DNA of 64,000 nt from Belliella calami (GTDB lineage: Bacteria; Bacteroidota; Bacteroidia; Cytophagales; Cyclobacteriaceae): NCBI RefSeq assembly GCF_022549695.1, contig NZ_JAKZGS010000012.1, positions 62,001 through 126,000 on the forward strand, in the 5' to 3' direction. Positions 34,239 through 41,985 of the stretch are shown piece by piece. Position numbers and translations under genes: made by a program. Position 1 is the first letter of the stretch, and every line of letters starts with the position of its first letter. Below the pieces are notes generated by a model, which saw only the letters and a program-made list of their open reading frames with translations, did no database searches and was not told the DNA's origin.

Positions 34239-37200
34239 ATGACTCCATTTAGAATTATTATATCATTTATTGTTTTGGCCATCATTGGCTTTGCCTTGGT
34301 TCCAAAGCTATCTGTAGATCTCAATCCAAGAGAAAAGCAACCCGTGCTTACGGTGAGTTATTCTGTTCAGAGATCTTCCCCCGAATTGGTCGAAAAGCTC
34401 GCAACCTCCCCATTAGAAGGGGCATTGTCCCAACTTGCAGAGCTCAAGAAGGTCAATTCGATTTCAAACTACAACCAAGGCTCTATCACACTTCGGTTTG
34501 ATAAAGAAACTGATATGGAGTTCAAAAAATTTGAAGTCGCTTCCATTATCCGTCAAGTTTATCCTTCTTTAGATCAAAATGTGAGTTATCCATTGGTCAC
34601 ACAAAGTGAAGCTCGGAGATCGGATCAAAAGACTCCAATTCTTACTTACAGTATTAATGGGCCATTTGCTTCATTCGAAATCAAAAAAATCGCAGAGGAT
34701 GTGCTCAAATCTTCCCTCAATAGATTTGAAGAAATTGAGGAAGTGAATATTCGAGGAGCAAATGACCTTCAGCTATATGTCACTTATGATATCAAAAAGC
34801 TACAAGCACTAAAACTTACAAGGTCAGATATCAACTCAGCAATATCCTCTTCATTTGGAAGGAATTTTCCAGGATCACTTGTCAACAATAGAGGAGAGAC
34901 ACTTTTTATCCAAGTGGATCGGTCTTTATCTACTATTGATCAAATTGAGAATCTTCTCTTAACGACCAGGGAAGGAAGTGAAATCTACCTGAAGGATGTA
35001 GCCAAATTGACCCTCGAAGAAGCTGAAGCCAATAGCTATTACCGAATCAATGGAAACAACTCAGTTACACTTTCGGTCATCAATAGGGATGGAGTCAACA
35101 AAGTGCTTTTAGCTCAAAACATCAAAAAAGCAATTGAAGATTCTAAACCACTTTTGCCTGCTGGCTTTGAAGTAAGGTTGGAGAATGATGATACGGAATA
35201 TTTAGAAAAGGAATTGAATAAAATCTACAAGCGGTCTGGGCTTTCTATTCTGATTTTGATTGTATTTATTTTTATCATCAATAGAAACCTGAAGTATCTA
35301 AGTATTCTGTTTTTGGGCATTGTGATCAATTTGAGTGTAACTGGGATTATCCTTTATTTTCTCAAAGTTGATATTCATCTTTACTCACTCGCTGGGTTGA
35401 CGATTTCTTTTGGATTGATAGTGGATAATGCCATTATCATGATAGATCATTTGCACAAACATAGAAATCGAAAAGTGTTTTTGGCTCTATTGGCTGCCTC
35501 CTTGACGACTATAGCTGCTTTGATGATCGTGTTTTTTCTCCCAGAAGAGGATAGGAAGAATCTAACAGAATTCTCAATTGTAGTGGCAACCATGTTGGGA
35601 GTTTCTCTTGTTGTAGCTTTGCTTTTTACACCTGCTATGTATGCAGTTTTGTTTGGGAATAAAGGCCAAAAAGGAAGGGTTTTGACTGTTACCCAGTTGA
35701 GAAAAAGAGTAAAGGCCTTCAGGATTTATAGTAAAAGTATTGCCTTTACTGCCAAATACAGAAAGACCTTTGTTACATTATTGGTCTTGCTTTTTGGACT
35801 TCCAGTGTTTTTCCTACCTGCAAAATGGGAAGGGCAAGAATGGTATAACAAAACAATTGGCTCTACGCTTTATCAAGAAGATATCAGGCCTTATGTGGAC
35901 AAAGCACTTGGAGGTTCCTTGAGAATGTTTGTAAGGGGAGTTTATGAGAAATCAGCCTATCGGGAGGCTGAAAAAACCAGGCTATATGTTTCGGCAAGAT
36001 TGCCATTTGGAAACACTTTAGATCAGATGGATTTCATTATGCGGGAGTTTGAAGTCTTCCTGAAAGGAGTGGAAGGGATAGATCAGTTCGTGACATATGT
36101 CCAATCTGGCCAATCTGCAAATATCACAATTACATTCAAGGAGGCTTATGAAAAATCAGCTCTCCCATATCAGTTAAAGGGAAGATTATCTGTCAAATCT
36201 ACTGATTGGTCAGGTGCCAGATGGAACATTTATGGAGTTGGACAAGGATTCTACACAGGTGGAGGTGGTGAAGGTATTCCATCTTTCAATGTCACCATGA
36301 AAGGATACAATTTTGATGAACTTGAGAAGCAATCTGAAGTCCTTGCCGAGAAGCTTCTTCAGCACAAAAGAATCCAAGAAGTGAATACCAATGAAAGGTT
36401 GAGTTATAATGAATCCAAGACAGAAGAGTATGTGTTGAGATTGGATCAATCAAGCCTTGCATTGGGAGGCGTAAATCAATATCAACTGATCAATTCTCTC
36501 AATGATGTATCAAAGCCGTCTGGTCCATCGGCATATGTTGCCTTGGACGAGAAAAACTATGGCGTAGTAGTTAGAGAAAACAATTCCAGTAGTTTTTCAA
36601 AGTTCGATTTGGAAGAAAATAGTTTGATTACAGGAGAAGATAATATTTTTAAAGTAAGTAATTTTGGTACGCTAAATAAGGAGTTTACTACAAATGCGCT
36701 TCATAAAGAAGATAGACAGTATATCAGGTCTGTTGCTTTTGAATATATGGGGTCAAGAAAGTTTGGGGAAGAATATCTGGACGAAATATTGGAAGAAATG
36801 AAGACTTCAATGCCAATTGGGTATTCTGCAAGCAAACAGACTTGGTCTTGGGGTTATGGAAAAGCCAAGAGACAATATGGTTTGATGGGGATTCTGATTA
36901 TTGGTGTATTTTTTATCACTGCTGTTTTGTTTGAAAATCTTCGGCAGCCTTTTTACATCATAGCCATTATTCCACTTTCATTTATCGGGTTGTTTTTGAT
37001 CTTTTCACTGTTCGATTTCTATTACGATCAGGGAGGTTGGGCAGCATTTGTGATGCTGGGTGGTTTGGCTGTGAATGCAGCAATATTTATTGTCAATGAT
37101 TTGAACAACAGAAAATCCGGAAGCCCAGTCAACTACAATAGAAATGTCATCAAGTCAGCAGCAGGCAAAGCGATCCCAATCATGCTGACCATTTTATCGA

Positions 37201-37364
37201 CTTGTTTTGGTTTGATTCCTTTTGTTGTTGAAGGACAAAATGAAGTGTTCTGGTTCTCGCTGGCGATTGGTACGATTGGAGGATTGGTGTTCAGTGTGGT
37301 AGGTGTTTTCCTTGGACTACCTGTATTCTTGTGGAGGAAAGTGAAAAAAGCAAAAGTTCAATAA
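34239..37364 (+). CDS. RND efflux permease, second of two
   Basis: This 1041-residue protein is a second, clearly different RND pump. It starts MTPFRIIISFIVLAIIGFAL without the N-terminal amphipathic region typical of AcrB, has the periplasmic loops (for example VRGANDLQLYVTYDIKKL-type porter segments), and in TM4 LTISFGLIVDNAIIMIDHL again has Asp-Asn. The C-terminal part has GGLAVNAAIFIVNDLNN and a short basic tail. The divergence of the two permeases suggests distinct roles in a shared complex. No outer-membrane channel gene is nearby, so the complex must use one encoded elsewhere. Confidence 0.9.
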   Translation: MTPFRIIISFIVLAIIGFALVPKLSVDLNPREKQPVLTVSYSVQRSSPELVEKLATSPLEGALSQLAELKKVNSISNYNQGSITLRFDKETDMEFKKFEVASIIRQVYPSLDQNVSYPLVTQSEARRSDQKTPILTYSINGPFASFEIKKIAEDVLKSSLNRFEEIEEVNIRGANDLQLYVTYDIKKLQALKLTRSDINSAISSSFGRNFPGSLVNNRGETLFIQVDRSLSTIDQIENLLLTTREGSEIYLKDVAKLTLEEAEANSYYRINGNNSVTLSVINRDGVNKVLLAQNIKKAIEDSKPLLPAGFEVRLENDDTEYLEKELNKIYKRSGLSILILIVFIFIINRNLKYLSILFLGIVINLSVTGIILYFLKVDIHLYSLAGLTISFGLIVDNAIIMIDHLHKHRNRKVFLALLAASLTTIAALMIVFFLPEEDRKNLTEFSIVVATMLGVSLVVALLFTPAMYAVLFGNKGQKGRVLTVTQLRKRVKAFRIYSKSIAFTAKYRKTFVTLLVLLFGLPVFFLPAKWEGQEWYNKTIGSTLYQEDIRPYVDKALGGSLRMFVRGVYEKSAYREAEKTRLYVSARLPFGNTLDQMDFIMREFEVFLKGVEGIDQFVTYVQSGQSANITITFKEAYEKSALPYQLKGRLSVKSTDWSGARWNIYGVGQGFYTGGGGEGIPSFNVTMKGYNFDELEKQSEVLAEKLLQHKRIQEVNTNERLSYNESKTEEYVLRLDQSSLALGGVNQYQLINSLNDVSKPSGPSAYVALDEKNYGVVVRENNSSSFSKFDLEENSLITGEDNIFKVSNFGTLNKEFTTNALHKEDRQYIRSVAFEYMGSRKFGEEYLDEILEEMKTSMPIGYSASKQTWSWGYGKAKRQYGLMGILIIGVFFITAVLFENLRQPFYIIAIIPLSFIGLFLIFSLFDFYYDQGGWAAFVMLGGLAVNAAIFIVNDLNNRKSGSPVNYNRNVIKSAAGKAIPIMLTILSTCFGLIPFVVEGQNEVFWFSLAIGTIGGLVFSVVGVFLGLPVFLWRKVKKAKVQ

Positions 37365-37621
37365 TGCACTTTTGCCCATAAACTAAGTGGTGAAAAAAAT
37401 CTATAATTTTTTTTATTATAGGTCATATAAAGTCAGTTTTTTGACACTAATGATTAGTTTAATTTTATTTTACAACTCACAATTATATCAGTAAGATTTT
37501 CGTGGATCTTCAAATTGTACTGCCTTAATAGACAATGTTTTGGTTTGACGGAGTAAAAGTAGGCCTTTGTTATTACGAATTCCTTACTGATGTAGCTGTG
37601 AATTAATCATCCAAAGACAAA

Positions 37622-38806
37622 ATGAAAAATCTTTATTATTTAGTTGTTTTATTAATAGCACCACTTTTTATAGCTTGCTCTGGGAGTGAGCAGCAAACCG
37701 AATCAAATCCTTCAGATCTTGTCGTGCTAGAATTGATTGATTCCTTGATCGTAGATGAATTATCGCCACTGACACTTCAGGATGTCAATCTGGAATCAGG
37801 AAAGGCCTTATTGGTAGCCAAGAGTAAGAATGTCTTTTTGACAGATTTAATGGGAGAAGTTTTAAAAGAATATTCCTTATCAAATGATGGTCCTGATGGA
37901 GTCGGGGGGAATGGAGCTTTTGGATATAAGTTTTTGGGAGAGGATAAGTTTGTGGCTCAAGGTTTTTTTACTTCATATTTTGTTTATGATTTTGAGGGGA
38001 AGCAAGTGAAAAAAGTCCCTTACAATACAGATCAACTTTATAGAATGATGCTCTACAGAAATAGGACAACTTTTCATCCCTACATGGATGGTGATCAAAT
38101 GATGATGATAGGTGAAGAGCATAATTTTTTCTCTGACGAAGAGATGGATCCTACAGTGCTTGGGACAAAATTTTACGAGAAAATTAGTTCTACTTATAGG
38201 TACAACCTGGAAACCCAAGAAAATGAAATTTTGGAGTCATTTCCTCCTACTTGGGAACCAAGAGTAAACAACAGGTATGTTGGTTCAAAAACTTCATTTC
38301 TAGCATTGCATGATTCCAAAAAATCTTTTGCATTGTTACCTCTTCAAGGATCTCAAGTTTTTTTCTACGATTTGGGAAAGGAAGTCACATTCAAGGGGGA
38401 AGTTCAATTGCAACATCCAAAGAGACCAGAACTAGCACCCACAATTTCACCTGACACCAATGCGGATTACTCTGATTTCCCTTCCTTTAGCAATGTTCTT
38501 TACGCAGGGGATTATTGTCTTATTCAGTTTTTCTCTACTATTCCAGAAGCAAAAGTATCTGAGCTTAAGGCGCTTTCTGAGCAATACTTTACCACACCAG
38601 AATACAAAGAGGCATCTAAACAATATGTGAAGCCATATTTTATTTTAGTTAAAAATGGAAAACAGATTGGTATTATCAATGAACTTCCAGTCAATGGGAC
38701 AGTAGAGTTTTTGGACAAAAATGGGGTTATTTATATCAATGACAATATCAGTCCACAAGTAGAACGTGACTATAATCTTTTTTACAAAGTCAAAATCAAA
38801 GAGTAA
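37622..38806 (+). CDS. Lipoprotein of unknown function, propeller-like
   Basis: The 394-residue protein begins with a lipoprotein signal (YYLVVLLIAPLFIAC, Cys19). The mature part is beta-rich with recurring strand pairs (GKALLVAKSKNVFLTD, GEDKFVAQGFFTSYFVYDFE, KSFALLPLQGSQVFFYDLG, VEFLDKNGVIYINDN), consistent with a six-bladed beta-propeller or DUF4221-like protein. I cannot name the family with confidence. It resembles the protein at 25408 in layout. It stands alone, followed by a clear terminator, and 257 bases without a gene lie before it. Confidence 0.72.
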   Translation: MKNLYYLVVLLIAPLFIACSGSEQQTESNPSDLVVLELIDSLIVDELSPLTLQDVNLESGKALLVAKSKNVFLTDLMGEVLKEYSLSNDGPDGVGGNGAFGYKFLGEDKFVAQGFFTSYFVYDFEGKQVKKVPYNTDQLYRMMLYRNRTTFHPYMDGDQMMMIGEEHNFFSDEEMDPTVLGTKFYEKISSTYRYNLETQENEILESFPPTWEPRVNNRYVGSKTSFLALHDSKKSFALLPLQGSQVFFYDLGKEVTFKGEVQLQHPKRPELAPTISPDTNADYSDFPSFSNVLYAGDYCLIQFFSTIPEAKVSELKALSEQYFTTPEYKEASKQYVKPYFILVKNGKQIGIINELPVNGTVEFLDKNGVIYINDNISPQVERDYNLFYKVKIKE

Positions 38807-38820
38807 AGGCTATAAAACAA

Positions 38821-38857
38821 AAACGGCCTGGGAAATTAATCCCCGGCCGTTTTTTTA
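38821..38857 (+). terminator. Terminator after the lipoprotein gene
   Basis: AAACGGCCTGGG and CCCCGGCCGTTT form a stem with a short loop, followed by a T run. A short A run before the stem means it could also serve the convergent beta-barrel gene. Confidence 0.85.
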
Positions 38858-38913
38858 TATATGTATAGTTGGTTTAGATTCATTAATTATTTTTCAAACT
38901 CCATGCCAAAATA

Positions 38914-39612
38914 TTAATCGAAATAGAAACTTAATCCAATAGATGGTTGAATCATATTGAAAGTAGATCTTCGAGGGGAATATTCAAAAGTACCATTCAC
39001 TTGCCCGTCAGGATCAGGAACATAATTCACATCGCCTTTTGTAAGATATTCTAATCTTCCCGTATTTTGATACATCAAGCGAAGTTCAAGGTTTGCATTG
39101 ATTTCACTACCCAAAGGAATCATCACTCCACCTCCTAGCTGACTTAACCTGGTCCAATTCCCCATGTCTCTTTCTAATTCGATAGGTTCTGAAAATGCGT
39201 CTTCCCTGATTTTGAAGCGGGTGTAGCCATAAAGAGCTCCTATTTGAGCTTCCATAAATGGAAAAACCTTCCCATAGACTTGTGGAAAAAATCTAAATAC
39301 TCCGGCCATGCTCAAAGTGTTGTTGTTCCTTCTAAGTCGAAGTTCATCATTGAAACCTACGTATAGGTCATTTCTTTTTTCCAATTGTGTTCCATAAAGT
39401 CCAAAACCCAAGCTCACGCCAACTTCAAAAGGTAAATTTGGAACTTGATAATTGGTGAAAACAGCTAATTCGGGTACTACCAACCTTCCTGATACTTCAT
39501 GGAAATCTTGCGTAGCAATGCCACTTTTGAACTGAAGTCCCCAAAGCATGTCTTGGGCTCTTAGTGGGAGTAAATAAAAAAAAACAAGTAATAGTAAGAT
39601 TGATTTTTTCAT
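38914..39612 (-). CDS. Outer-membrane beta-barrel protein
   Basis: The start at 39612 gives a 232-residue protein with a signal peptide (KSILLLLVFFYLLPLRAQ); an upstream extension is not signal-like. The remainder alternates amphipathic strands (MLWGLQFKSGIATQDF, VGVSLGFGLYGTQLEKR, EAQIGALYGYTRFKIRE, NLELRLMYQNTGRLEYL) and ends in aromatic FYFD, matching the C-terminal signature for outer-membrane insertion. It looks like an eight-strand barrel of the OmpW/OmpX type common in this phylum. The function is unknown. It lies 57 bases past the lipoprotein terminator, convergent with it. Confidence 0.82.
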   Translation of the reverse strand: MKKSILLLLVFFYLLPLRAQDMLWGLQFKSGIATQDFHEVSGRLVVPELAVFTNYQVPNLPFEVGVSLGFGLYGTQLEKRNDLYVGFNDELRLRRNNNTLSMAGVFRFFPQVYGKVFPFMEAQIGALYGYTRFKIREDAFSEPIELERDMGNWTRLSQLGGGVMIPLGSEINANLELRLMYQNTGRLEYLTKGDVNYVPDPDGQVNGTFEYSPRRSTFNMIQPSIGLSFYFD

Positions 39613-39679
39613 AGTGCCGAAAATACGTAGTTTGATTATACGGCAATTACTTAAGAGTGTTTTTTCAAATTTTCGAATT

Positions 39680-40291
39680 CTACTCACCCAACCCCTCAAA
39701 AACCTGCTCCAAGTCCAATACAAATCCTTTGAGGACTGACGAAGACACTTTGTGTCCCATGGTGTAAAGTTTGGAAGGGATATACTTTCCTTCGATCAAA
39801 GTGTATATGAAAAGTGTTTTTTCAGAAGGATGAATGATCCAATATTCCTTTACACCACTTTCTTCATAGACCTCATATTTGTTGATCAATTTTTTTTGAT
39901 TATTTGAAGGAGAGAGAATTTCAATGATCAGATCCGGTGCTCCGACACAACCCATTTCATCCAGCTTCTACATGTCATAGATTACACAGATATCAGGTTG
40001 TACTACAGTGAAAATGTCTTCATTCAGATTGGAGTGAACAGGTAGTCGAACATCAAATGGGGCTGAGAATATTTTGCATTTTTTGTTTTCAAGGAAATTG
40101 AAGATTTTGTTTGAAACAATAGCTGAAACCTCTTGATGAATCCTTCTAGGGGCAGCGGCTTGTCTGAAAACTTTGCCTTTTATGAGCTCCACCATTTCCT
40201 CAATATTCCATGATAGGTAATCTGCATAGGAATACTTGCCGTAAAGAGCTTCAGGGTCATTTAAAAAGTTTTTGTGATCTTTGGATTCCAT
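39680..40291 (-). pseudogene. Uma2-family (DUF820) PD-(D/E)xK protein broken by one in-frame TAG
   Basis: Two open stretches in the same frame, 40291-39971 and the part after 39967, join into one Uma2-family protein if the TAG at 39970-39968 is read through. The first half has NIEEMVELIKGKVFRQAAAP and SAPFDVRLPVHSN leading to QPDICVIYD, with a nuclease-type Asp. The second has KLDEMGCVGAPDLIIEILSP, where the Glu is a nuclease residue, and EESGVKEYWIIHP. The family is predicted to act as PD-(D/E)xK nucleases, often in multicopy islands; the cellular role is not known. Family members usually have a Ser or similar residue at the stop position. Loss by a single base change is the simplest reading. 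Confidence 0.85.
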
Positions 40292-40385
40292 AAAGCTAAT
40301 TTATTAAAAATAAGATAAAAAAAGAAGTTGTTTATGAATAGCTCTTTTAGTGAATCTTTATGTAATGTTAGTAGATGTAGTTTTA

Positions 40386-40434
40386 AGCCTTTAGGATTCT
40401 ATTAAATCTGTCATTCAACAGAATCCTAAAGGCT
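40386..40434. repeat. 15-bp perfect inverted repeat in the gap before the OmpA gene
   Basis: AGCCTTTAGGATTCT (40386-40400) and AGAATCCTAAAGGCT (40420-40434) are exact complements around 19 bases. No T-run follows on either strand, so it is probably a dispersed palindrome rather than a terminator. The rest of the 288-base gap (40292-40579) shows no gene. Confidence 0.75.
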
Positions 40435-40579
40435 AATTGATTCTAAATGTGTTCGTGTCTCAATTGCTAAATGTTCTAAGTTCGGACAAAATCTTAGGAG
40501 ATGGATCCGATCTAGAATTTAGAAAATTTAAATTTTTGTCATTGATCAATTTAAAATCTCAAGTTATTGAACTTAGAAT

Positions 40580-41425
40580 TTATTCCATCAGAGCAAAAAA
40601 CTTGTCCAAATCAGGTAGAATGATGATTCTCGTCCTTCTATTTTTGGCCATGTTTTCAGCACTGTCGTTGTCTACCAGTGGTGAATAACTACTTCTTCCA
40701 GCTGCGATTAGTTTTTCTGGAGCCACATTATATTTAGACTCTAAAGCCCTTACTATTGAAGTAGCTCGCTTTACACTAAGGTCCCAATTATCTTGTAAAA
40801 CTGATGTAGAGATACTTCTTGGGTCTGTATGGCCTTCAATCATCACTTCCATGCTAGGTTCCGAATTGATGACTTCGGCTAATTTTTTCAAGAGTCCATC
40901 TGCGTTTCTACTAACTACAAAGCTTCCTGTATTGAACAAAAGTCGGTCAGAGACTGAAATCATCACAACAGTTTTGTCTATATCTATTGTGATATCTTCA
41001 TTCTCTTCAGCAGAGCCATCCGATATTGATTTCTTTAAATTGTAAGATATCGCCAAATTTACCGAATCTTCCATCGTTCTTGCATTTGCTAATTTTTCAG
41101 GATCAACATTTGCTAAAGTTGCTTCTAGTTTTTTCCTACTATTGTTGGACATTGGCACAGCACCATCCAAGCTGAATTTTGAATCGCTCGTTTCTCTTAA
41201 AGAATTGATTTTGGCATTGTACTCCTCAACTCTCTGCTCGATTCTGGCAAATCGCTCTTCCAAGATCCTGTTTTCCTCTTCTAGCTTTTCCTTTTCTGAT
41301 TTTGTTTCAGCAAGGTGAAATGATGTCGTGTTCAAATCATTTTCAAGTGCTACATATTTCTTTTTGGATACACAGGATGCCATCAGGGATCCTGAAACTA
41401 AGGTGATTAAAATGATTCTTTTCAT
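40580..41425 (-). CDS. OmpA-domain lipoprotein with coiled coil
   Basis: The 281-residue protein has a lipoprotein signal (IILITLVSGSLMASC, Cys18). A coiled coil follows (about 25-80: AETKSEKEKLEEENRILEER), then a linker and a C-terminal OmpA/MotB-type domain: LLFNTGSFVVSRNADGLLKK, VMIEGHTDPRSIS, WDLSVKRATSIVRAL and AKNRRTRIIILPD. These bind peptidoglycan, so the protein probably ties the outer membrane to the wall. Related lipoproteins occur near envelope genes in this phylum. It has no nearby partner. The downstream gap holds the 15-bp palindrome. Confidence 0.88.
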   Translation of the reverse strand: MKRIILITLVSGSLMASCVSKKKYVALENDLNTTSFHLAETKSEKEKLEEENRILEERFARIEQRVEEYNAKINSLRETSDSKFSLDGAVPMSNNSRKKLEATLANVDPEKLANARTMEDSVNLAISYNLKKSISDGSAEENEDITIDIDKTVVMISVSDRLLFNTGSFVVSRNADGLLKKLAEVINSEPSMEVMIEGHTDPRSISTSVLQDNWDLSVKRATSIVRALESKYNVAPEKLIAAGRSSYSPLVDNDSAENMAKNRRTRIIILPDLDKFFALME

Positions 41426-41736
41426 GTGTTTTTATTTAGTTTTTAAATTCTTACCCCGAATAGTCGGGACAAGCTATGGAACCTCTGATGACTGATAATG
41501 AACTCAATTTGATTCGTTTTCACCATCTGTGATTTCATAAGTTGGTTTGTTTTGATATTTAGGCATCATGCCAAAAACAAAGCCATAGAAAAGTTAAATG
41601 TAATTTCTACCACAAAATTGTTATCTAGTAGAGGTATTTAGTCTCAATTATCGACTTTTTAAGGTAAAGCAGATTATTTTTTTGCTGAAATTTGCATGAC
41701 TGAAAGTTGAATTCGGATAGGTTTTATATCCTAAAA
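41426..41736. other. Gap between the OmpA gene and the first MITE copy
   Basis: No gene is supported. Near 41455, CCCCGAATAGTCGGGACAAG contains a short CCCGA...TCGGG palindrome like the one inserted in the group II intron remnant. The end of this gap carries one copy of the direct repeat ATCCTAAAA (41728-41736) flanking the element that follows. Confidence 0.5.
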
Positions 41737-41885
41737 ATGACTATCCATTTTCTTGCACGTAGCCAAACGATAGATTGTCGGATGAACGATTTGTGGCTCT
41801 GTTTACAGTGGGCTGTTGTCTGCTGACGAGTATCCGCAACTTAAAAAGTTATTTTTACCTAAGGTGTAACATTGCGGATACTCAT
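41737..41885. mobile_element. MITE-like element, copy 1, with terminal inverted repeats and 9-bp target duplication
   Basis: The 149-base element begins ATGACTATCC and ends GGATACTCAT, so its ends are inverted repeats matching 9 of 10. ATCCTAAAA is present directly before (41728-41736) and again after one extra A (41887-41895), as expected for a 9-base target-site duplication. Internally, GAGTATCCGCAA (41828-41839) and TTGCGGATACTC (41872-41883) form a perfect 12-bp hairpin sharing the end sequence. It has no coding frame. A second copy is at 60252. Confidence 0.85.
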
Positions 41886-41985
41886 AATCCTAAAAATGCT
41901 TATGCATAGTTTCATATTAATATAATTGTGTTTTTTACGGCATTGATTTTTCTACTCTGTAAATATTTGATAGTTGTCCGTTGAT

